Shown here in pieces: positions 28,726 to 35,742 of a stretch of DNA of 64,000 nucleotides. Position numbers and translations under genes: made by a program. The notes beneath the pieces were generated by a model. The model saw nothing but the letters and a program-made list of their open reading frames with translations. It was not told where the DNA came from and made no database searches. The stretch covers positions 1,116,001 through 1,180,000 of the forward strand of contig NZ_CAJGYV010000001.1 of the NCBI RefSeq assembly GCF_904846055.1. The letters run 5' to 3'. Source of the DNA: Psychrobacter ciconiae. GTDB taxonomy: Bacteria > Pseudomonadota > Gammaproteobacteria > Pseudomonadales > Moraxellaceae. Each line of letters begins with the position of its first letter. The first letter of the stretch is position 1.

Positions 28726-29961
28726 ATGGATTATGCTACGGCGATTGGTGGCGTTGCCATGTTCACGGTGATTATCATGAGCTTTGTTGCCATCATTTTG
28801 ATGGCGCGCGCGCGGTTGGTCAGCTCAGGTGACGTGACCATCCATATCAATGATAATCCCGACAATGACGTGGTGACCGCTGCCGGCGGTAAGCTTTTGC
28901 AGACCCTTGCTAGTGAAGGCATCTTTTTATCATCCGCTTGCGGTGGGGGCGGGACTTGTGCCCAGTGCCGCTGCCGCGTGATTGAAGGTGGCGGCTCGAT
29001 TTTGCCGACCGAAGCGGGGCACTTTACGCAAGGCGAAATCCGCGACCATTTGCGCTTGGCATGTCAGGTTCCGGTCAAGCAAGATATGAAAATTGAGATT
29101 GACCCTGAGTTTTTTGACGTTCAAAAGTGGGAATGCGAGGTCATCTCAAACGATAACGTGGCGACCTTTATTAAAGAGCTTGTGCTTAAAATTCCTGAAG
29201 GCGAGGCGGTCAATTTTCGCGCCGGCGGTTATGTTCAGTTAGAAGCGCCGCCGCACGAGGTTCATTACAAAGACTTTGATATTGCGGAAGAATACCGCGA
29301 AGATTGGGACAAATTTGGCGTTTTCAAATACGTCTCCAAAGTCGATGAGCCAGTGGTTCGCGCCTACTCAATGGCAAACTACCCTGAAGAAAAAGGCATC
29401 ATCAAGTTTAACATTCGTATTGCCAGTCCCCCACCTCGCGGTGGTGATGGCATCCCGCCGGGCAAAATGTCGTCTTGGGTGTTCAGCTTAAAGCCGGGCG
29501 ATAAAGTCACCGTTTCAGGACCTTACGGCGAGTTTTTTGCCAAAGATACTGACGCTGAAATGATATTTATCGGCGGCGGCGCGGGAATGGCACCGATGCG
29601 CTCGCACATTTTTGACCAGTTAAAGCGCATCAATTCCAAGCGTAAAATCAGCTTTTGGTACGGCGCGCGCTCTATCCGCGAGATGTTCTACGTGGAAGAT
29701 TACGACTCGCTTGAAAAAGAGTTTGATAACTTTGAATGGCATGTGGCGCTGTCAGACCCGCTTCCTGAGGACAACTGGGAAGGCTATACCGGCTTTATTC
29801 ACAACGTACTTTATGAAGAGTATCTCAAAGACCATCCAAACCCTGAGGACTGCGAGTACTACATGTGTGGGCCTCCGGTCATGAACGCAGCGGTGATTGA
29901 GATGCTCCATAGCCTCGGCGTTGAAGATGAAAATATCTTGCTTGATGACTTTGGCGGCTAG
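28726..29961 (+). CDS. nqrF: Na+-NQR subunit F (NADH dehydrogenase, FAD/2Fe-2S)
   Basis: This is the electron entry subunit: it oxidises NADH through FAD and passes electrons to a 2Fe-2S cluster. An N-terminal helix (about 8-30) is followed by the ferredoxin domain with Cys72, Cys78, Cys81 and Cys113 ([12 protein letters not shown]...LACQ). The FAD domain has [11 protein letters not shown], and the NADH domain has [19 protein letters not shown] and [13 protein letters not shown]. It ends DDFGG as in homologues. TAAGGA precedes the ATG. Confidence 0.96.
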   Translation: MDYATAIGGVAMFTVIIMSFVAIILMARARLVSSGDVTIHINDNPDNDVVTAAGGKLLQTLASEGIFLSSACGGGGTCAQCRCRVIEGGGSILPTEAGHFTQGEIRDHLRLACQVPVKQDMKIEIDPEFFDVQKWECEVISNDNVATFIKELVLKIPEGEAVNFRAGGYVQLEAPPHEVHYKDFDIAEEYREDWDKFGVFKYVSKVDEPVVRAYSMANYPEEKGIIKFNIRIASPPPRGGDGIPPGKMSSWVFSLKPGDKVTVSGPYGEFFAKDTDAEMIFIGGGAGMAPMRSHIFDQLKRINSKRKISFWYGARSIREMFYVEDYDSLEKEFDNFEWHVALSDPLPEDNWEGYTGFIHNVLYEEYLKDHPNPEDCEYYMCGPPVMNAAVIEMLHSLGVEDENILLDDFGG

Positions 29962-30027
29962 TTTTTAAAAGCTTAAAACTTTTAATCATGAACACTTTTT
30001 AAAAGTAAAATTGGAATCATGATAACG

Positions 30028-30060
30028 GAGCGTCAACGTCAGCATTGGCGCTCTTTTTTT
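30028..30060 (+). terminator. nqrF terminator
   Basis: GAGCG(TCA) and (TTGG)CGCTC form a hairpin followed by TTTTTTT, about 70 bp after nqrF. apbE and nqrM are thus partly uncoupled from nqrA-F. Confidence 0.75.
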
Positions 30061-30086
30061 TATTTTTTTTGACTTAGGTCATCGTT

Positions 30087-31181
30087 ATGAAAAATTTTTC
30101 AATAAAGATTGCTTTGGTAGGTTTTGCCATTAGCACCACAACCCTATTAAGCGCTTGCCAAAAAACCCCTGAATATCACTATTTAACGGGGGAGACGATG
30201 GGAACCAGCTATCATATCAGCTATCAGCTGCCGGACGGCGTGAGCGAAGCTGACATCCAAAACGAAGTCGATGAGCGCTTAGCGCAAATTAACGCCAGTA
30301 TGTCCACCTACATCGATGAGGCGACGATTTCAAAATTTAACCGCTTGGGCAAAAATACCCCCATCACCATTGATAGCGATTTTAGCCACGTGTTAAACGT
30401 GTCAAGGCAAGTTTATCAGCAGTCAGGCGGCGCGTTTGACCCAACGGTGATGCCACTGGTTGAAACTTGGGGCTTTGGCAAAACCATGACCGTTGAGCGC
30501 TTGCAAAGCCCGCCATCAAGTGAGGAAATCGCGAAAGCCAAAGCCTTGGTTGATTTTGATGCCGTTATTCAAAAAGACAATCAGCTTTATAAAACCAAAG
30601 ACGGCGTGAGCCTTGATTTTTCAGCGGTGGCAAAAGGTTACGGCGTTGATGTCATTGCAGAAGTGCTCAAAGACAGCCACAACATCCATAATTATATGGT
30701 TGAAATCGGCGGCGAGGTGGCAACATCCGGTGTCAATCAACAGCTAAAACCATGGCAAATTGCCATTGATGCACCCATTCTTGACAGTACGGTCAGCAAG
30801 CGCCAAACCATTGCCTCCATCCGTCAGCCGACCTCGCAAAATAACCAATTGCATCTGGCGACCTCTGGCAATTATCGCAACTCGGTCATCTTTAACAATC
30901 AGCGCTTTAGTCATACCATTGACCCGACCACCGGCTCGCCCATTGCTGGCGGCGCGCCTTCGGTGACGGTGGCGGCAAACTCGGTAGCCTTGGCGGACGC
31001 TTGGGCAACCGCGCTTACCGCGATGCCTTATAAAACGGCACTAAACACTGCCAACCAACAGAATATTGCTGCGCTATTTGTCATCCATGATGCATCAAAA
31101 TCAGCCGAGGATGACAGGAGCGACTGGCAAGTGGTCGAAACCGCCGCCATGAAACAGCTTCGAGCGGATAAAACCCCTTAG
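30087..31181 (+). CDS. apbE: FAD:protein FMN transferase (lipoprotein)
   Basis: ApbE attaches FMN from FAD to Thr of the SGAT motifs in NqrB and NqrC. The 364-residue protein has a lipoprotein signal with lipobox LSAC (Cys24), placing it on the periplasmic side, where NqrC's flavin is. Family motifs are GETMGTSYHISY, FDPTVMPLVETWGFG, LDFSAVAKGYGVD, VEIGGEVATSG and the HTIDPTTGSPI block; ADAWATALTAM holds the metal-binding Asp. Its place directly after nqrF matches Vibrio-type loci. Confidence 0.93.
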   Translation: MKNFSIKIALVGFAISTTTLLSACQKTPEYHYLTGETMGTSYHISYQLPDGVSEADIQNEVDERLAQINASMSTYIDEATISKFNRLGKNTPITIDSDFSHVLNVSRQVYQQSGGAFDPTVMPLVETWGFGKTMTVERLQSPPSSEEIAKAKALVDFDAVIQKDNQLYKTKDGVSLDFSAVAKGYGVDVIAEVLKDSHNIHNYMVEIGGEVATSGVNQQLKPWQIAIDAPILDSTVSKRQTIASIRQPTSQNNQLHLATSGNYRNSVIFNNQRFSHTIDPTTGSPIAGGAPSVTVAANSVALADAWATALTAMPYKTALNTANQQNIAALFVIHDASKSAEDDRSDWQVVETAAMKQLRADKTP

Positions 31182-31198
31182 CTTTAAAAATGGCATTT

Positions 31199-31260
31199 AT
31201 TATAGCAAAATCAATCGCTTATAATTGTATTAAGACGAGCTGGTCAGATTTTGCTATAAT
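31199..31260. repeat. 62-bp element with perfect 14-bp inverted ends (MITE-like)
   Basis: ATTATAGCAAAATC at 31199-31212 and its exact reverse complement at 31247-31260 flank 34 bp. The ends read TA-TAGCAAAATC inward, like the TA-flanked ends of the IS630 element 330 bp away (TA-TAGTAAATCC). Each arm read outward also gives an extended -10, TGCTATAAT; the right one points at nqrM. It could be a MITE, a divergent promoter pair or an apbE terminator without a T-run. Confidence 0.5.
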
Positions 31261-31295
31261 GGTTAATATTGATTCAATAACCGCGAGGTTACCTT

Positions 31296-31544
31296 ATGCT
31301 TAGCCAATTACTTGTTATGCTTGCCATCAGTTTTGGGGTGTTTTTGCTGTTTTTTATCTTTATGGGCATCGGCTATATGGTAAAAAAGCAGCCGCTTAAA
31401 GGCTCTTGCGGCGGGGTGGCAGCATTAATGGGTGACACCCATTGTCAGTTTTGTGGCGATGATCCCAACAAATGCGAATCGTTAAAGAATGAGCAGGAGC
31501 AAACAGCGCTAAAAGCTGCCGAACTTGGAACGCCCGCTAAGTAA
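31296..31544 (+). CDS. nqrM: Na+-NQR maturation factor NqrM
   Basis: An 82-residue membrane protein (DUF539 family) needed for insertion of iron into the NqrD/NqrE site. One N-terminal helix (about 3-28) is followed by four cysteines: Cys38 in GSCGG, Cys50, Cys53 (HCQFC) and Cys60. The family has this pattern. The gene order nqrF-apbE-nqrM is the conserved one. Confidence 0.93.
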   Translation: MLSQLLVMLAISFGVFLLFFIFMGIGYMVKKQPLKGSCGGVAALMGDTHCQFCGDDPNKCESLKNEQEQTALKAAELGTPAK

Positions 31545-31634
31545 CAGTAATTTTCCCAAAACCTGCCCTACCTTTTGGGTGTGGTGTTATAGTAAATCCC
31601 ACCAAGAAGTGTTACGATAATTATAAATTCAAGC

Positions 31635-31949
31635 TTGCTAATCACTATGACCTATCCCATTATCCTTCGTAAAAAGGTACTACAGTCTCTTGAACAGGGC
31701 ATGAGCGTACGCACTGCAGCAAAGCTTTATGATATGAGCCCCACCACTATTATTAACTGGAAAAAAGACATTAGCATCAAACCTATTGTCAGAGCACCAC
31801 GCAAAATATCTACCGAAGCACTAAAACAAGACATTGCTGACTATCCTGACGCTTACTACTATGAAAGAGCGGCGCGTTTGGGCTGTAGTAAATCCGGCGT
31901 AGAAGCTGCCATGAAGCGGCTGGGCTATACCCGCAAAAAAAAGTCTTAA
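31635..31949 (+). CDS. IS630-type transposase, N-terminal frame
   Basis: A 104-residue DNA-binding part. ILRKKVLQSLEQGMSVRTAAKLYDMSPTTIINWKK is an HTH (shown here in parts: about residues 8-42), and a second HTH covers about 52-97. It ends at KKKS just after an A8 tract (31935-31942). The catalytic part continues in the +1 frame (SLKHPKSSWLKRLEYT...), so losing one A, or ribosomal or polymerase slippage, would fuse the two. IS630 relatives are often expressed this way. Confidence 0.85.
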   Translation: MLITMTYPIILRKKVLQSLEQGMSVRTAAKLYDMSPTTIINWKKDISIKPIVRAPRKISTEALKQDIADYPDAYYYERAARLGCSKSGVEAAMKRLGYTRKKKS

Positions 31950-32034
31950 ACACCCAAAATCAAGTTGGCTTAAGCGATTAGAGTACACCATTAAACTGGA
32001 ACACTATCAATGCCAAGGCTACCCTATTATCTAT

Positions 32035-32487
32035 ATGGATGAAAGCGGCTTTGAGCAAGAAGTTATCAGAGCTTTTGGCTATACGCCAGTAGGAAAACCT
32101 TGCATCGATATCTATAACTATCAAAAAACAAAAAGAAAGAACGTCATTGGGGCGCTATATCAAAAAAGCTTGTTTGCCGTGGACATATTTCCCCATAATA
32201 TCAACTGGCAAGTGGTTTACGACTGGTTTAAGAATAACGTCATTCCAAAGCTTGGTCGCAAATGTGTCATCGTTATGGACAACGCCCGTTTTCATAAGAA
32301 TAAACGCATCAAAAAGCTATTAAACCGGCATGGCCATCGCATACTCTGGCTACCGCCTTACAGTCCTGATCTGAATCCTATTGAACACAAATGGGCAGAG
32401 GTAAAAAAGCTCAGGCAAGGCTGGGGTGAGAATAATCTCAATCATTTATTCAGCAATATCTGCTGTTACAAATTTAAATTGGATTGA
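32035..32487 (+). CDS. IS630-type transposase, DDE catalytic frame
   Basis: The 150 residues from the first Met, with the open frame reaching back to the A8 tract at 31942. The DDE triad can be followed: Asp in YMDESGFE near residue 2, Asp in VIVMDNARFHKN near 81, and Glu in PPYSPDLNPIEHKWAEVKK near 118, the hallmark IS630 motif. The end LFSNICCYKFKLD lies at the right inverted repeat, so the C-terminus is complete. It probably functions only as a fusion with the upstream frame. Confidence 0.88.
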   Translation: MDESGFEQEVIRAFGYTPVGKPCIDIYNYQKTKRKNVIGALYQKSLFAVDIFPHNINWQVVYDWFKNNVIPKLGRKCVIVMDNARFHKNKRIKKLLNRHGHRILWLPPYSPDLNPIEHKWAEVKKLRQGWGENNLNHLFSNICCYKFKLD

Positions 32488-32716
32488 CTATATTTAGCCC
32501 AATTTTTCAGTGTTGATTTCTTATTTTGGTTTCCTAAGCTTTCAAGTTTATTCTTAAGTTAAATGCTTTTAATCGTCTAAAACTTGCGCCGTGATTGCTT
32601 ATTTTGAGCGGCGGCAATACAATCTATTTTCTTTTTGGTATTCTTTTTGGGTGATGTTTAGCCGTAACTTTGCTAATTGTTGACCTGTCTTTTTTCATTT
32701 TGATAGTTGTGCTGCC

Positions 32717-33964
32717 ATGACCACCTCTGCTGATTTGTCGTCTAAGCCTGTAGATGAGCAAAAATCAAAGTTTCCCTCAGGCAAGTTTGTTTTTTGGTTG
32801 GTGCTTTGCGCGATGGTGCTGCTTGGCACCAACATGCGCTCGCAAATCGTGCTGCTGGGCTCAATGGCGCCGGTGATTCAAGACGCGCTCGGCATCAGCG
32901 AGATTCAAATCGGTTGGCTGGGCGCGGTGCCGATGCTGACTTTTGCCATCGGCGCGCTGATATCTCCTGCCATTGGCAAGCGTTTTGGTATTGAAAATAC
33001 GCTGATTGTGATGATTGCGCTGTTGACCGTTGGTATTTTTATCCGCGCCATTGTGCCAACGTGGGGCGGTTTTTTAACCGGAACGCTACTATTAACCCTT
33101 GCAGTCGGCTTTGCCAATACTTTGGCCGCTCCCGTGATTAAACAGCGAACGCCGAATCATATTCCGCTGGTGACTGGTATTTTTAGCTTAACGATGACGG
33201 TGACGGCAGGACTGGTGTCAGGCGTGGTGCTGCCCTTGTCGGAGTATGTGGGCTGGCAATGGGCGATTGGCGGTTGGGGCGTTTTGGGAATTTCTGCGCT
33301 AATTGTTTGGGTGTTTATGCGCGTAAAGCTAGGCGCGTTAAGCAGCTCTGAAGCGGCTGGCACGCAAACGGCGCCGCAAGTTTCGGTTTGGCGCTCGGCG
33401 TTTGCTTGGCAAGTGGCGATTTTTATGGGAATCCAATCCTTGCTGTTTTATACCGTGGCAAGTTTTTTGCCGCTGATTTGGATCAGCCGTGGCTTGGATG
33501 CCAAAACCGCCGGTCAAATGGGGTCGATTTTCCAGTTTATGGCGCCAATATCAATTATTACGTTAACGTGGCTGATTAACCGCGGTCGCCCGATTCGTGC
33601 GTTAGCCATTTTGGCATCAGTGCTGAACCTTATTGGCGTTTTAGGGCTTGGTTATTTGTCGCCAAATTGGGCGCTGATTTGGTCGGGGATGATGGGGCTT
33701 GGCTGCTCGGCGATTTTTACTTTAAGTATGATGCTGTTCTCCTTGCGAACTTATACCACCAACCAAGCCAGTGAGTTGTCCGGAATGGCGCAAGGGGTCG
33801 GTTATGTGTTGGCGTTTTTTGGACCGTTGGGAACGGGGTTTTTGCACGAGCTTACGGGCAACTGGAACACGCCGATTTTAATGATGCTTGGCTTCATGGT
33901 GATCAATATTTGGATTGCTTGGCTGGTTTGTCGACCTATTATGCTTGATGGCAAGCCTGTTTAA
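32717..33964 (+). CDS. MFS transporter, CynX/NimT-like
   Basis: A 415-residue major facilitator protein with about 12 membrane helices and a hydrophilic N-terminal tail of about 25 residues. GTNMRSQIVLLGSMAPVIQDALGIS (about 37-61, in part) and the loop GALISPAIGKRFGIENTL fit the CynX/NimT branch of transporters for cyanate, nitroimidazole and related small compounds. The substrate cannot be predicted. It has its own terminator and stands apart from its neighbours. The Shine-Dalgarno before ATG is weak. Confidence 0.8.
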   Translation: MTTSADLSSKPVDEQKSKFPSGKFVFWLVLCAMVLLGTNMRSQIVLLGSMAPVIQDALGISEIQIGWLGAVPMLTFAIGALISPAIGKRFGIENTLIVMIALLTVGIFIRAIVPTWGGFLTGTLLLTLAVGFANTLAAPVIKQRTPNHIPLVTGIFSLTMTVTAGLVSGVVLPLSEYVGWQWAIGGWGVLGISALIVWVFMRVKLGALSSSEAAGTQTAPQVSVWRSAFAWQVAIFMGIQSLLFYTVASFLPLIWISRGLDAKTAGQMGSIFQFMAPISIITLTWLINRGRPIRALAILASVLNLIGVLGLGYLSPNWALIWSGMMGLGCSAIFTLSMMLFSLRTYTTNQASELSGMAQGVGYVLAFFGPLGTGFLHELTGNWNTPILMMLGFMVINIWIAWLVCRPIMLDGKPV

Positions 33965-33990
33965 TCAAGGTTTGTTTTAAGTCAGCTGTT

Positions 33991-34043
33991 AGCGGTTGCT
34001 TCATTCACAATGCGTTACGCTTGAATGAGGCAATCGCTTTTTT
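33991..34043 (+). terminator. terminator after the MFS gene
   Basis: AGCGGTTGCTTCATTC pairs with GAATGAGGCAATCGCT (mismatches at two places) and runs into TTTTTT. Confidence 0.8.
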
Positions 34044-34099
34044 ATTTGCTAAACTGTTCTTAGCCTTTTGATATAAATTTTACGTGGTTAAGGTGACTT

Positions 34100-34918
34100 A
34101 TGCGCTTGAAAAATGGCAAGATTGATTTATTGGCGTTAACCCTCGTCGCCGCGCTTGGCTTTTTGCTTGCCGCTTGTCAGCCCAAATCAGCTCAAGATAA
34201 TAGCCAACCAAAAGCCGACGCGCAAAGCTCTGCGAGTGATTTAGCGAACCAAATTCCCGATTCAAGCGATGTTAAATTGACGCCGTTAACCATTTTAGCG
34301 CTTGGCGACTCGCTCACCGAAGGTCTTGGGGTGGCAAGTGATGCCAATTATCCAGCGCAATTGCAACGCGCGCTGCATAGCCAAGGCTATAAAAATATTC
34401 AGGTGATTAATTCAGGACTGAGCGGCGAAACCAGCACCGGAATGATGAACCGCTTAGATTGGGTGGCGCAAACCCAGCCTGACATCACCATTTTGACCAT
34501 TGGCGCCAATGACGCGATTCGCGGGATTGACGTTGCGATTGTGGATAAAAATATCCGAACGGCGATTGATAGGCTCCAAGGCGATGGCAGCGTTATCGTT
34601 TTGGGCGGCATGCAAATTTATGACAACTTAGGCAGTGATTACGTTAACGCCTTTTCTGAAATGTACCCAAGAATTGCTAACGATACCGGCGCGGCGCTCA
34701 TCCCGTTTTTTTTAGAGGGCGTTGCCGCTGACCGCAATTTAAACCAAGCCGATGCCATCCACCCGACCGCTGAGGGCTATAAAATCGTGGTCAATGACAA
34801 TATTTTGCCCGTGTTGCTGCCGGTTATAGATCGCACGATTAAGCAAAAACAATCGCAAAAAAATGATTCTGACCCTCAAAATAGCAGCTTAGAACATAAC
34901 GATAAAAAAGAGCCATGA
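34100..34918 (+). CDS. GDSL/SGNH esterase, lipoprotein (TesA-like)
   Basis: A 272-residue protein with a lipoprotein signal, lipobox LAAC (Cys26), then a Ser/Gln-rich linker to residue about 58. The SGNH hydrolase core has ALGDSLTEGLGV with nucleophile Ser71, GLSGETS, GANDAIRG with Asn137, and DAIHPTAEGY with the Asp/His pair near 218-221. Homologues are arylesterase or lysophospholipase (TesA). The ybbA/ybbP-type transporter genes follow on the same strand; in E. coli tesA is likewise beside ybbA-ybbP, though divergent. It is probably anchored in the envelope. Confidence 0.85.
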   Translation: MRLKNGKIDLLALTLVAALGFLLAACQPKSAQDNSQPKADAQSSASDLANQIPDSSDVKLTPLTILALGDSLTEGLGVASDANYPAQLQRALHSQGYKNIQVINSGLSGETSTGMMNRLDWVAQTQPDITILTIGANDAIRGIDVAIVDKNIRTAIDRLQGDGSVIVLGGMQIYDNLGSDYVNAFSEMYPRIANDTGAALIPFFLEGVAADRNLNQADAIHPTAEGYKIVVNDNILPVLLPVIDRTIKQKQSQKNDSDPQNSSLEHNDKKEP

Positions 34919-34983
34919 CAACAACAGACTTTTAAAAAACAGTCTTTCAAAAAAATAATATTCTAAAAAAACAAGGTCACCTT

Positions 34984-35742
34984 ATGACGCGATCTCAATC
35001 CTCAATGTCCGATAGCGCCGACACTCAAAACATAGCGGCGCTGTTGGTCGCCAAGCAGCTTAATAAATCCGTTCGCGTCGGCGAGCGTCGCCTTGATATT
35101 ATTAAAAATGTCAGCTTAAGCGTTGCCGCCGGCGAGTTTGTTATTATCATGGGAAAATCAGGCTCTGGAAAATCAACCTTACTTGGGCTTTTAGCCGCCC
35201 TTGATTATCCCGATAGCGGCAGCATTGAGCTTGAAGGCACGCATCTTAACACGTTGGACGAGGACAGCTTAGCCAAAATTCGCCAGTCAAAAATGGGCTT
35301 TGTGTTTCAATCCTTTCATTTATTGCCAACGCTTACGGTCAGTGAAAACATCGCTTTTCCCCTTGATATTGCCAAAGCGCCCGACCCTACGCGCGTTCAA
35401 GAGTTAATCAGCGCGGTAAATTTAGACCACCGAAAAGACAACTTGCCGGCGCAACTCTCCGGCGGCGAGCAGCAGCGAACGGCGGTGGCGCGAGCGCTGG
35501 TAGCGCGACCAAAAATCGTCTTCGCCGATGAGCCAACCGGAAACTTAGATGAAGAAAACGCCAAGCAAGTGCTTAATTTGCTGCTTGATTTGCGCAAAGA
35601 CTCAGGCAGCGCCTTAGTCGTTGTCACCCACGACCCTGCCCTTGCTAAGCTTGCTGACCGCGTCATCATCATGAAAGATGGCAGCATTGAGGACAGTAAT
35701 TTGCAAACTGCAAACGCGTCAAAAAGAGAGGTTGAGATTTGA
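34984..35742 (+). CDS. ybbA: ABC transporter ATPase, YbbA-type
   Basis: A 252-residue MacB/LolD-class ATPase. Walker A is GKSGSGKST (57-65), Q-loop VFQSFHLLP, signature LSGGEQQR (158-165), Walker B IVFADEP and the H-loop VVTHDP. It energises the permease encoded next, sharing 4 bp (TTGA) with it. The pair with the GDSL esterase suggests work on lipids or other hydrophobic envelope compounds; the true substrate is not known. ATG with AAGGTCACCTT upstream. Confidence 0.9.
   Translation: MTRSQSSMSDSADTQNIAALLVAKQLNKSVRVGERRLDIIKNVSLSVAAGEFVIIMGKSGSGKSTLLGLLAALDYPDSGSIELEGTHLNTLDEDSLAKIRQSKMGFVFQSFHLLPTLTVSENIAFPLDIAKAPDPTRVQELISAVNLDHRKDNLPAQLSGGEQQRTAVARALVARPKIVFADEPTGNLDEENAKQVLNLLLDLRKDSGSALVVVTHDPALAKLADRVIIMKDGSIEDSNLQTANASKREVEI

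Larger units (their letters stand above)
31588..32492 (+). mobile_element. IS630-type insertion sequence (about 0.9 kb)
   Basis: Imperfect inverted ends TATAGTAAATCC (31588-31599) and, in reverse complement, TATAGTCAATCC (32481-32492) agree at 11 of 12 positions. TA lies at each edge, the dinucleotide that IS630 elements duplicate; the element proper is then 31590-32490. Inside are a helix-turn-helix frame and a DDE frame. It is inserted 43 bp after nqrM, apparently without breaking a gene. Confidence 0.85.
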
